A DNA stretch of 27,500 bases from NCBI GenBank assembly GCA_009760855.2, contig WPIO01000172.1:1-27500 (forward strand). Direction: 5' to 3'. The notes beneath the pieces were generated by a model. That model did no database searches. It saw only the letters and a list, made by a program, of their open reading frames with translations, and was not told the DNA's origin. Shown one piece after another: positions 10,946-19,734 of this stretch; position 1 is the stretch's first letter; the number at the start of each line of letters is the position of its first letter. This DNA comes from Cristatella mucedo (lineage: Eukaryota; Bryozoa; Phylactolaemata; Cristatellidae). The translations under genes were made by a program, and so were the position numbers.

Positions 10946-11606
10946 TCATGCATTATTTTTAATAATCTTTGCCGCGATATTGTTCGAAGGAATTTCGCTC
11001 TGAACAAATTTCATTTCTTCGGCCGATTCCTTCCTTTTCCCGCTGATACGACCCGCAGTGCCGTGGCGGTGCACGATCACCTGAGCGCCGACAAGACAAA
11101 TGAGGTGCATGATGCAGACAGCCACGAGAGCATGCATTAGCGTGTCGGCGCCAAGAACTGGTATAAGCTCCGTTATAACAGTGGGCACCACCAACAGACC
11201 AGAGCAGCGGCCGACCATGATGAGGCTGAGCAAGTAGTTGTTGCTGCTGATGTGCCGTGCTGCCCACGCCACGGTCGCTGCATTGATACTCGCGAACGAA
11301 AGACCAAGCAGGAATGTAAAAGCCCACAGGATATGCTCGCTAGAATCTCCGAAGGCCGCAAGGACTACGGAGCACACTAATGCGCACACGACATCACCCA
11401 TTAACATTGCGAATGGTGATGCGAACTTTGCAATCCATATGCCATTCAGTCGACCGACGCAAACTGCCGCCCAAAAAAAGTGAAGTGACGTACACGCCTC
11501 GAGACTTGTGAAGGTGAAGGTCACTGAGAACGACGTAGGTGGTGAGCAGGTTTGAGTAGCTGTCTTGCATTCCAAAGTAAATAAGGGCACTGGGTAAGGA
11601 GCAGTG
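10946..11606 (-). CDS. MFSD4/NaGLT1-like transporter, last exon with helices 7-12 (one-base frameshift)
   Basis: Reading from 11606, one frame gives helix 7 (ALIYFGMQDSYSNLLTTYVV) and the start of helix 8 (GVYVTSLF). At the run of seven A/T pairs, 11473-11479, the frame must shift by one base to continue as WAAVCVGRLNG. Removing one base would give the TSLFWAAVCVGR order expected of the family. The rest is open to a TGA at 10948-10946: helix 9 (GDVVCALVCSVVLAAF), helix 10 (WAFTFLLGLSFASINAATVA), helix 11 (LLSLIMVGRCSGLLVVPTVI), helix 12 (LMHALVAVCIMHLICLVG) and a charged tail (GKRKESAEE). With the other exons this makes a 12-helix protein of about 554 residues plus the missing N-terminus, against roughly 515 for human MFSD4 proteins. 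The single lesion could be a young pseudogene mutation or a homopolymer error. Confidence 0.8.
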
Positions 11607-11685
11607 CTACGGTTTAAAAACAGCGGCGGCGTCGTGCAGTTAGTAAAAAAGACAGGGATTCGCTTGGCTTTTCTGCATCAGCCAC
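11607..11685 (-). other. Probable small intron (79 bp) with TACTAAC branch-like site
   Basis: The minus strand holds TACTAAC at 11645-11639, about 32-38 bases before the acceptor CCGTAG at 11607, which is normal branch-point spacing. The frame of the downstream exon is open directly from this acceptor. The best upstream donor (CAC followed by GTGGCT at 11685) is poor but gives the right phase 0 on both sides. Without an intron here the reading frame would hit a TAA and need an extra frameshift, so splicing is the simpler explanation. Confidence 0.55.
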
Positions 11686-12155
11686 GTGACTCTTCGTGCG
11701 ATCTCTGTTCAGATACAAGAGCATGAAACCCATACATGGGAGAGTCAAGATAAGTCCGATGACAATGTATGCATACAATACATTCGTCTGCGTGTAGAAA
11801 GAACTCAGAAACGTGTTGATCTGGAGCTCCACTTCCTCGGGCGTGAGCTTGACGTGCTTGGTCACATGATCTGGAGCCAGACTAGTATTTCCGGTGACCT
11901 GACCAGTTGGCGTGTAGCTCGGCATGGTCGCTCCTACTATATTCATCAAGGACTTGTTGGCTGAGACAGCCATCCTAGTAACTTCGGAGTTTTCTATAAT
12001 TCTTTCACCGCCGTCAACGTGGATTTCCCGAGAAAGAAATGGTTGTGCCATGAAAGGTCCTACCACGGATCCGATAGAAACCCCGAGGTAAACTGCTTGC
12101 AAGAACATGCCATTGCGCTTGGGTCCACCTAACTTAATGCAAAGAGCTGTGACAC
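11686..12155 (-). CDS. MFSD4/NaGLT1-like transporter, exon with helices 5-6 and the large loop
   Basis: The acceptor TTCTTTTGCAG precedes GTGTCACAGC at 12155. Its first two bases complete the Gly codon begun in the previous exon, restoring a Gly-Gly at the place where the family has its TGGN motif. Helix 5 (LQAVYLGVSIGSVVGPFM, then AQPFLS) matches the NaGLT1 segment around the A-P-L-L-A-K sequence. A hydrophilic loop of roughly 80 residues follows, with a possible N-glycosylation site (NTS) and charged sequence (HVKLTPEEVELQ), then helix 6 (LYAYIVIGLILTLPCMGFML) and a basic end (NRDRTKSH). In my preferred model the exon ends in phase 0 at 11686. The open frame runs on to a TAA at 11616-11614, so the 3' border is less sure than the 5' border. 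Confidence 0.82.
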
Positions 12156-12280
12156 CTGCAAAAGAATCACAATCAACAAGCATGATTATCATTACCTAAT
12201 CAGCAGTCACAATTTCTGGCAACATGTCCATGCCGGCTGCCAATGGCGGTGCAAATAAGCAGTAGAAAACCCAGCGTTAC
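12156..12280 (-). other. Small intron of the transporter gene (125 bp)
   Basis: On the minus strand it begins GTAACG and ends TTCTTTTGCAG with a pyrimidine-rich tract. Splicing joins phase 1 to phase 1 and restores a Gly-Gly turn between helices 4 and 5. No inserted element is visible in it. Confidence 0.85.
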
Positions 12281-12566
12281 CTATTCCTACTACGCCTATG
12301 GCAAATCCTTGGCCGACGAAGGCCAAGCACATCAATGCAAGGATTTGAGTGGTTGGCACCAGTGCTGTGAAAATAGCTTGTATGAGTAGGAGCACACTCA
12401 TGGACAGCTCATTGTTGAACCTCTTCAGTATGGGCTTCGCAGCAAACGATCCGGCCATAAATCCAGCTGATTGAGACACGAATATCAAGGCTGAGTCTTC
12501 CACGGAGGTAGATGTCAGCTGCCGAAGATCAATCATCGTTGGGCCCAACGAGTTAAGACAGAGTCC
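12281..12566 (-). CDS. MFSD4/NaGLT1-like transporter, exon with helices 1-4
   Basis: The acceptor is a good one (CTATTTTCCAG, then GGACTC). The donor is ATAG followed by GTAACG at 12280. The exon opens in phase 0 and ends in phase 1. It encodes the end of helix 1 with GPTMIDL, matching the GPTLLDL signature of MFSD4A and NaGLT1 from the major facilitator superfamily. Next come helix 2 (ALIFVSQSAGFMAGSFAA), a short basic loop (KPILKRFN) at the usual position of the MFS loop 2-3 motif, helix 3 (LSMSVLLLIQAIFTALVP) and helix 4 (LALMCLAFVGQGFAIGVV). Family members move hexoses or related solutes across the plasma membrane; the substrate of this one cannot be read from sequence. An ATG at 12587 lies upstream in the same frame, but it falls inside the polypyrimidine/acceptor region, so I prefer splicing to a start there. 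Confidence 0.85.
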
Positions 12567-12639
12567 CTGGAAAATAGCTCGGAACATGAGACCATAGGCT
12601 AATTAAGACAACGTGTTGACTGTAAAATTGGAGGTGTGA

Positions 12640-13225
12640 GGATTGTATTGTAATGTAATGTATCTCCGTCAGTAACTCCACAAAGTCATAAAGACCATGT
12701 GGGTGTTACGCAGGAGAGTTTTGTATAGCGCACTCACAGCCTAAGCGGCTTTCGGTACGCATTCGGTAGCCAACAGACTTCGTCTCACGCAACAAAGAGA
12801 AAGTGGGAAGCATAGCAGAGTCAGGAGAGCAGTTGAGGTAGTGAGTAGCATAGAAGTAGCAGTTCAGGACCGCTGAAAAAAGATGTGCCACAGTCGGCAG
12901 TTGGAGAGTAAATGTCGTTGCTTAAGAATTGTGGAAGCGAGTTCCACAGTCTAGGACCTGCAGAGCTAAAGCTTCTGTCGCCAACTGTCTTTAAGCAGAG
13001 GAATGGGACAGCTAATTTATTGTCCACACAGGACCTGAGGGAGGGCGCGAACAGGCTGAAACTGATGCAGCAGTTCAGCTAGGTATGAAGGAGCCAATTC
13101 GTGGCGGGCCTTGTGGGTCAGCGTAAGAACTTTGCTCTGTATCCTTTGCTCAACCGGCAACCATCCTAGCTCTTTCAGCAGAGGTGACACGTGCTCAAAC
13201 CGCTGGGACTTGAAGACCAATAATG
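12640..13225 (-). mobile_element. 5'-truncated L2/CR1-type LINE, C-terminal part and 3' UTR
   Basis: On the minus strand the sequence reads HVSPLLKELGWLPVEQRI, LTHKARHELAPSYLAELLHQF and, after a frameshift, LAVPFLCLKTVGDRSFS with AGPRLWNSLPQFL. This is the well-conserved C-terminal block of L2/CR1/Rex-type non-LTR reverse transcriptases. It is followed by a 3' UTR also seen at 14780-14930 and 24950-25055. The end near 12640 has a short ATTAC-type repeat (ATTACATTACAATAC), typical of this clade's microsatellite tails. It is broken by frameshifts and lies inside the transporter intron in the same orientation as the gene. Confidence 0.85.
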
Positions 13226-14257
13226 TCCAGCATATTTTGAGTTGCAGTCAGAAAAAATATATAGGCGAGGTTGATGCTTATGAATCATATGTGTCCAACG
13301 TAGACACCACAGATTATCCCGTTCATAGCAGTGGTTTTAGTGATTGTTGTTGTTCGCATGCAGCTGAGGAGCTGCGAGAATCTTGAAGAATACGCTCCAG
13401 GTGGCACCGGATGGCACCGGAGGGCCACCGAAGGGCTGCACACCGCCTACTTGTGTTTATTAGTGAGCAGCTCTTGTGTGGCTAAATGTTTAGCTGAAGG
13501 TTGATAACACCTCTTATTGCAACTCGTGAACTAATATGCACTACCACAAACAAAGCTTATTCTACGTCAGTGCATTCTCGCCTCCCGACACCAAGCACCA
13601 CTAGCGTTTATTCTCCGCTGCAGAATTCTCTTACGAAAATCGCAGCTGTTGCAAATCTCGTGCACGGCAACCGATACAGCCGAGACTTATTAAAAACCTT
13701 TCTGTTTATTCTTCGACCGTGACACGTCAGAAACGGCGTGCCTATGAACATCTAAAGGCTCTTTGCTTACTGCTGATTCCCAATGTGGCCCTACGTACCA
13801 AACCACCCCGCTTTGGTTGGCTGGTTGTTTGTAATCTGACTGTTATGCATGATCGTTACTGGATGCTTATTATTTTTTTGCACTACCATCGTTCAAATGC
13901 AGTTCTAGATGGGGCGGCTGCTTCTACGGTCCGTGAATTGATGATTTACAAAAGACGGCAGACCCACAGACCCCATGGCAGTTGAAATCCGCTCGGGCGA
14001 AAGCCCTGCATGTTTGCTATTCCCATCACCGTGTGGTCGAAATTTAGGTGTCGCCTTCGACAGCTGCCGAAACTTTAAAAGCCTCCCGGAGGAATGAGAT
14101 GGCTTCCGCACGTCACGGTCAATCGCTGTCTAAGATTAGCAACTGCCGTCCACTGTAACTAGCTCCTTGGCTCGGTCTTAGCTAGACTAGTGGAAACCCC
14201 TTTTGGCTGGGCCACCGAAAAAAGCCACTCGGCCGCGGCAGCTGGTGATGACTATGG
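13226..14257. other. Intronic stretch between LINE copies, unassigned
   Basis: This kilobase separates the minus-strand LINE at 12640-13225 from the plus-strand one at 14258. It holds short ORFs without recognisable domains and a small GGCACCGGA repetition at 13403-13430. Confidence 0.4.
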
Positions 14258-14930
14258 ATGCAAGGCAGGTTTACAAATCCCAGACGTTCAAATATTTGTC
14301 TCCTTTGCTGGCAGCATCTCTTTTGGCTGCCGGCTGATCGGCAGATATATTTCACAGTTCTTTCGCTGACACACAAGGCCCGCAATGGCTTGGCTCCTTC
14401 ATACCTAGCTGAACTTCGGCACCAGTTTCAGCCTCCTCGTGCCCTCAGAACCTGTATGGACAATTTATTAGCTGTTTTATTCCTCCGCTTAAATACTGTC
14501 GGCGACCAAAACCTTTCGTTCTGCAGGTTTTAGACTTTGGAACTCACTTCCAAAATTCTTAAGAAACGACATCTACTCTCCTGCTTCCGACTATGGAATA
14601 TTTTTTCCACCGTCCTGAGTTGCTACTTTCATGTGACTCGCTACCTCAACAGCACTCCTGAATCAGCAACGCTTCTCACTTTCTCTTTGTTCCGCCGTCC
14701 TGAGTTGCTACTTTCATGTGACTCGCTACCTCAACAGCACTCCTGAATCAGCAATGCTTCTCACTTTCTCTTTGTTCCGTAAAAAAAGAGTGTCGGCTAC
14801 CGAATGCTAACTGAAAGCCGCTCAGGCTTTCAGTGCGATACACAAAACTCTCATACGGAACACCCACATAGTCTCTCTCTCTCTCTCTGTGTGGCTTTGA
14901 CGAGTTACAGACGACAATGAGCTACGCAGT
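14258..14930 (+). mobile_element. L2/CR1-type LINE, C-terminal part and 3' UTR
   Basis: The plus strand gives FWLPADRQIYFTVLSLTHKA, NGLAPSYLAELRHQFQ and, after frame changes, a degraded RLWNSLP-like block. The 3' UTR matches the reverse complement of 12650-12740 (AACACCCACAT, then GTGGCTTTGACGAGTTACAGAC against TTGTGGAGTTACTGAC). It contains an 85-bp tandem duplication and a CT run at 14871-14888. It is a dead copy of the same family as 12640-13225. Confidence 0.8.
14610..14779 (+). repeat. 85-bp tandem duplication in the LINE 3' part
   Basis: CCGTCCTGAGTTGCTACTTT starts at 14610 and again at 14695. The two copies differ at only one base that I can see (CAACGC against CAATGC). The near identity means the duplication is far younger than the LINE copy itself. 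Confidence 0.95.
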
Positions 14931-16507
14931 GCCTCGCGAGGCCCTGCATGCTCTCCCCCAAGCGCTGCAGTTAATCACTCTAACTTAATGTTTATAAAAA
15001 CCAGTTATAGCTCGGCAGCCCACTTGAACGCTAGTCTTTGGAGTTCTCGCACTGCAATGGCAATAAATCCGTAATGATATGTGATATAATTACTGAGAAC
15101 TGCTTTGACCTGTTCGCCTTTACCGGAACCTGGCTAAAGTTGATGACCAAACCGACCGACGCGAAGGCTCCTACGAAGGCGCTCCTTCCTTCATATCCAC
15201 CAATCAGATCAATCAAAATGTGTCATTTCGCCGCTGTCGCTCGGTTCCTCCTTCGATTTCAAAAATGTTTGCAGTTCTTTCAAAGCATAATGTTCTTTCG
15301 AATCTCTCTGTTTGAGATCATCCGACAACAAGCTGCAAATTGTGGCAGCGATCCGTCGCCCCTCAGGTGCCGAGTCCTAAGTTATCTCAGATTTCAGATT
15401 ATGTGTGCGAGAAATCGATCTTTGCTCGTTATGGATGATTTCGACATTCATTTTGATTACTTATTTGACGCCTTTTGTGCTGAATTTGTGCACTGACCAA
15501 TTCGTTTTTACTGTCATGTACATGACCTACTCACATTAAGAGTCAAACATTCAAAAGAATGTTCTCCTACATCTGCATGCTATCATCACTTGTCATTACC
15601 TAATTCTGCATATCTGACCGCGTGTGGGTTTCGCTCATCCTGCAGTGTATGCCATTCTCCACGACTTAAGTTACATGCGAATCACGAAACCTCAACACGA
15701 CGACTGAAATCGATGCTGTCAGTGAGAGATTCTCTTCTTCGCCTTCTGCTGCTGCTGCTGCTCAATCCCCCTTCCGACTTGTCATCATTAGTGGAATGCT
15801 ACAACAAGACACTAGCCGATATGTTCGGCAAGTTTGCACCTCTGAATATGCGGACGGTGCGTCCTCGCCCAGACGGCCTAGTGTTTACAGCAGACATTAA
15901 ACTAGCTAGGCATATTAAGCGAAAGCTTGAGAAAGAATGCAAAATATCAGGACCGACAGGACATGAATATCGGGACTAGTGTAGATCATAGCAGTTCATC
16001 CTACCTAAGGCTAATTCTAGATTCTATTCAGATATCGTTGAATCACAGATGCACAATCCAAAAATGTTTATGTCTACGATCAATCATCTCGGTATCCGCT
16101 TCCAGGTTAGCTCGGTACCTAGTGATTCTTGTTGCGATCTCGCTTGTTTCTTTTCTTGCTTTTTCAGGAAGACAGAAAGCATCAGAGAGCCCATCCCTTA
16201 GGGATAGGCAGCATCTTTTCTGGGCACATATTCATTCCACGGGGCTCCCCTCCCTCAATTACGTGCAGCAGCGCCGTTGCTCAATGTTCGCACTCAAGAA
16301 GGTCGCGAGGTCACGACCTCATTCGGAAATTCATCTCCCTGCGATTCGTCCTTTATGTGCTTGTGCGTGCTGACTGTTGCATGCTGCAACTAACCACACT
16401 TGAATGCTGGCCCTGTGCATGTCACCTCTAACCATATTATTCATCTTGTTTATCAAGCAAGATACCACTCATCGTTTGATCGTTTTTTCTTTGCAGCCAA
16501 TATTAAG

Positions 16508-16575
16508 CCCCTAAAAAGAGATCGAGTTCTCTGAGGGCGCTTTATCAAGTGTAGTAGTATTATTATTGTTATCAT
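16508..16575 (+). mobile_element. SINE-like 3' tail inserted in the LINE, with ATT microsatellite
   Basis: GAGATCGAGTTCTCTGAGGG, then CGCTTTATCAAG, matches the tail of the SINE at 18949-19110. It is followed by a TATTATTATTGTTATCATTAT-like run. It interrupts the degenerate LINE between its linker and reverse transcriptase. Confidence 0.5.
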
Positions 16576-17239
16576 TATCTCCCAATCAAAGAAGACTACA
16601 AGTCCTCCAGACTCTATTAACACTGTCGCACTTTCTACGATGCGACCCTGCTGCTGCTACCTTGCATAACTAACATAATAGATAAGTGCTTAGCCTCAGG
16701 CCACGTCCCTACTTATTTATAAAAGGCTGTAGTTAAACCATTAATTAAGGAAGCAACGCTAGATCAAGAAAACTTAAGCAGCTTCCGCTCAATCTCTCCA
16801 CTGCCGTTTCCATCAAAGACACGGAAAAGAGTTGTGGCAGACCAGTTGAACTCATATATTGAAACGTCAAACCTAGCAAAAAAGTTCCAGTCTTGTGTAA
16901 GAGCTAATCACTCCACAGAGTTAGCACTTCTTAGGGTTGATAACGACTTTCTCAGGAATGCCAATATAGTTAAAGTCTTTCTTCTTGTTTAGCTTGTTCT
17001 TTCGGCAGTGTTTGATGCAATAGATCACCAAGTCCTTCTCGAGCGACTCTCATCCCGCATGGGCATCACGGGCCCTGCACTACGATAGTTTAAGTCATAT
17101 CTTAGGGAGGCGCTCTAGACAATTGAGGACTACTGATGTGAATGGGATAAGGTCATTCAAGGAGTCACTGAAGTATGGGGTCCCTCAAGGATCTGTGCTC
17201 GGTCTGCTCCTCTTCACAGTTGTTTACTCTCTCTGCCTC

Positions 17240-17401
17240 TTGCCGATGTGATCACCACAAGCACAATCTAGGCTTTCGCTTCTATGCAGATGACACTCAG
17301 GTGTGCCTTGGCTTTGATCCCTTGCCGATGTAATCACCAAGCACAATCTAGGCTTTAGCTTCTATGCAGATGACACTCAGGTGTGCCTTGGCTCTGATCC
17401 C
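17240..17401 (+). repeat. 80-82-bp tandem duplication covering the LINE YADD motif
   Basis: TTGCCGATGTGATCACCA begins at 17240 and recurs, with a two-base deletion, at 17322. Each copy contains TATGCAGATGACACTCAG, encoding YADDTQ, the catalytic palm motif of the reverse transcriptase (17283-17294 and 17363-17374). The copies differ at a few bases. This arrangement would inactivate the enzyme. Confidence 0.9.
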
Positions 17402-18249
17402 TCCCAATCGTCCAGCTAGACGAACTCTCTCAACTCCCTTGCTGCATATGCTTACATCCGCACATGGATGGCAGCCAACTTTCTCAAATTAAACGACGAT
17501 AAAAACCAACTTGCTAGTTATGAGAAAACCAAGTGTGACTCCAAAACTGTAAGTTTTAACGCTAAACATCGGTTCTGTCAGCCCATCTCCTGTTTCATCT
17601 GCACAAAATCTAGGCGCCTCTTCCAAAGTTACCTTGCACTAGACGACCACATCAGCTCCACAGTCAAGTCCGCCTACTTCCATCTACATAACATGACCAC
17701 AAGGACGCTGTTGCCTCGGCCTCGAGGTTACGGTCAAGCGATCGCATGTTTGATCAGTTGCAAATTTCCATCGCTAAGTGGTCGCACCATGGAGATGGTC
17801 ACGTGGTCATGCGTTCAGCTTCCTGTCGACCTATTGGTTTCGTACAATGTTATTTGATTTTCTTGGGACACTCCCGATCATTAATCTTTACTATTCGCTC
17901 ATCCACCCGTTCGCTAAAATAGGGACCCGGCGCTCATTTGACATTTCGCACCCGAGCACACAGATTGCTCAAGTTTCCTGTCATTATTGGAAAGAAGCCC
18001 ACCATTAGTCGCCGCGATTGCGCTCTAAGGACCGGGAAACTTGACCGAGTAACTCCACTTCCGCCGGTTACTTCCACCCACGCCCACGCAAGGTCTTCCT
18101 TCTGAGCCTATAGCACAGAAATTCCTTGACCTCAAGGACCTGGCTTGATGAATCGGTGGGCTCATCGTCTACGTATCCTATCGATCAAGATTCAATTCAA
18201 AACTTGGAGTTTAATGCGACCACGTGTCGTTGATCATCAGCTGACTTAC

Positions 18250-18495
18250 CCGCCCAGCAAAGGCTAGTACACACAGAACGATCTCGGCGATGACTTTGCA
18301 GTCCAGCGGGTAAAGGTCGTCCGTTCCCGTGGTCGGGCCTTGAGGTGAGCTGCCGGCATTGCCTTGTTGAGCTTGAAATGTTTCGGAATCATCTGGAATA
18401 CTTCTGCCGTTGTATGATTGATACACCTTTTTCCTCTGACTTTCTCGGTCGACAGGGTCATCTTCTTCCGAATAGTAACTGCCGTCCGTTTGCTC
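18250..18495 (-). CDS. MFSD4/NaGLT1-like transporter, upstream exon (cytosolic N-terminus and first half of helix 1)
   Basis: This is an 82-codon exon, open throughout, bounded by an acceptor ending TTTATAG and a strong donor (GTAAGTCA at 18249-18242). It starts and ends in phase 0. The first 60 or so residues are hydrophilic: an acidic stretch (YYSEEDDPVDRES), then Ser/Gln/Gly-rich sequence. They are followed by the start of a membrane helix (CKVIAEIVLCVLAFAGR). Joined in phase to the exon at 12566, the helix continues as GLCLNSLGPTMIDL, which is the helix-1 signature of MFSD4-family proteins. That join is the main reason for assigning this exon to the transporter. It holds no in-frame Met, and a TAG lies directly upstream at the splice site, so a further 5' exon must exist. 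The link between the exons is inferred from phase, splice sites and family layout. Confidence 0.68.
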
Positions 18496-18727
18496 CTATA
18501 AATGACAAGTCCTTTTAGCGGCTCCATCTACACATTTTTCGAATGCAGCTTGTCAATTCTATGAGAAATATGTCAGTTGATTCACAAAAAAACTTTCGGT
18601 GTGGCCAATTAGTACTGACTAATAAAGCATTAACAGGAAGCAGAACATTTGCCTCATAACACTTACACATCCGCCGCCTGGCTTCAAATGTGCCAGTGAA
18701 CCGTGTAAACATTTTAAAAGCAAAAGA

Positions 18728-18845
18728 AAATAAAGGCTAGCTGATTTAACACTCATTAATATATCGGACAGAAGAGCGGTTTTGAATCAAGGTCGTGAAA
18801 GTCGTGCACCTTACCACTCGGCTAAGAGGCAGGTTTTACTACCTA
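18728..18845 (-). mobile_element. Internally deleted copy of the tRNA-derived SINE
   Basis: In plus-strand reading it carries GCTAGCTGATTTAACA (tail side), GACAGAAGAGCGG (body) and AAGGTCGTGAAAGTCGTGCACCTTACC (head with the A box). The central part with the B box is missing. It aligns in order with 20285-20445. Confidence 0.65.
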
Positions 18846-18948
18846 TAGGCCCCTGTAGGATTAGTGCGTAAAAACAGTATACCTTTCTGACGTGGGACAT
18901 ACAATGAAATGTCAGTTCCGGCTCCAACATTCCGGTGGATCCTAACGC

Positions 18949-19110
18949 CTCGCTGCTTTAGCCCAGTGGTTTAGGCGCACGCCCCGACCAAGGTCAAGGT
19001 GAATGTATTTGACGGTCGAAGTCGTGGGCTAGAGCCCTGCGCGGCATATGTGAAGCACCTGAATAGAGATATCAAGTTCTCTAAGGGCGCTATACAAATG
19101 AAATATGTAA
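18949..19110 (+). mobile_element. Second tRNA-derived SINE family (GAGGGCGCT tail)
   Basis: The head has a textbook A box (TAGCCCAGTGG, 18959-18969) and a degenerate B box (GGGCTAGAGCC, 19026-19036). It ends with GAGATATCAAGTTCTCTAAG, then GGCGCTATACAAATG. That tail recurs without a clear head at about 8305-8340 and 16510-16545, and more loosely near 19845-19870. A shared 3' tail on separate copies is typical of a SINE family. Confidence 0.6.
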
Positions 19111-19412
19111 TTGTGAAAGGATACATGTATTGCCGATATTCCTATCGGCCTTCTTTCTTCGCTGCAATATGGTTTGGATATACAATTTGACGCCATTCTG
19201 AAAATTTGCCCAGCATTCAACAGTAAGTGGCCTGCATCTTAGAGACGGAAAGAGACTGTAAATGGCACTCTTTCATCGAGAGCCCGCTGCTGCTGTATGC
19301 CTGGCGCAAGTGAACGCAATAATCACTTTGCTTGTGACTTGTATCTTGCTTCACGGGGAACGATAAGCAGTACGCCGAGGCGGAAGCGGAAGTATAATTG
19401 AACTTACTACCG

Positions 19413-19619
19413 CTAGGCGTGCGGACCGTTTGGAAGGTTTGACAGTAGTTTGACAGATGACTTGAAGATGCTGATAGAGTCAGAGGAGAAAGTAGTCGGA
19501 TTTAGCACCGGAGTCTGGCCATCTTGTGAGTCCGAGCTCCACGATGGCTCGCTCGAGTCAGTCTGGGAGCGAACCAACAAACCTGCACTTGGCGTCACAC
19601 CCGGGTCATAGGGCAGCAT
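19413..19619 (-). CDS. Ser-rich small ORF; weak candidate for the transporter's first coding exon
   Basis: A 68-codon ORF starts at an ATG in the context AAGATGC. It is rich in Ser, Asp, Pro and Thr (for example SSEPSWSSDSQDGQT) and lies upstream of the 18495 exon on the same strand. That composition would suit a cytosolic N-terminal tail. A strong donor (GTAAGTTC) follows the stop codon by about five bases, but the ORF frame meets TAG first, and I found no convincing phase-0 donor inside it. It may be chance, or a one-base error may hide a real first exon. Confidence 0.25.
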   Translation of the reverse strand: MLPYDPGVTPSAGLLVRSQTDSSEPSWSSDSQDGQTPVLNPTTFSSDSISIFKSSVKLLSNLPNGPHA

Positions 19620-19734
19620 CTTGCAACGGAACGTCGTTCGCTGCCCTAACCTTATTGGCCTGAGCTACTATACGCAGTGTGACGTTCGCTGCCGCAACTA
19701 GCGGTGGAGTATCTGAAGCTGGCTCGTAACAAGA

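Larger units (their letters stand above)
15040..17710 (+). mobile_element. Degenerate L2/CR1-type LINE, endonuclease through reverse transcriptase
   Basis: Fragments appear in element order. At 15056-15140 NKSVMICDIITENCFDLFAF and TGTWL match the start of the AP-like endonuclease (N-K, D-I-I, TETWL). Around 15350 VAAIRRPSGA resembles its YRPP block, and at 15425 LLVMDDFDIHFD its GDFNIH block. At 15790 a linker reads YNKTLADMFGKFAPL. From 16725 the reverse transcriptase fingers and palm follow: PLIKEATLD, RSISPLPFPSKTRKRVVADQ, FQSCVRANHSTELALL, SAVFDAIDHQVLLERL, VPQGSVLG (17180) and YADDTQ (17283 and 17363). Near 17460-17700 come WMAANFLKLNDDK and the VKSAYFHLHNM thumb start. Many stops and frameshifts mark it as dead. 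The C-terminal domain and 3' UTR are missing after 17710. Confidence 0.85.
12567..18249 (-). other. Large retroelement-filled intron of the transporter gene (5.7 kb)
   Basis: On the minus strand the intron runs from GTAAGTCA at 18249 to CTATTTTCCAG at 12567. It holds LINE fragments in both directions (12640-13225 minus, 14258-14930 plus, 15040-17710 plus) and a SINE-like tail near 16510. Its existence depends on the exon pairing described for the flanking exons. Confidence 0.62.

Noticed and set aside
12567-12587. ATG at 12587 as the transporter start codon
   Set aside because: It would begin the protein within helix 1, and the following TTTTCCAG is a strong acceptor that joins in phase to a better upstream exon.
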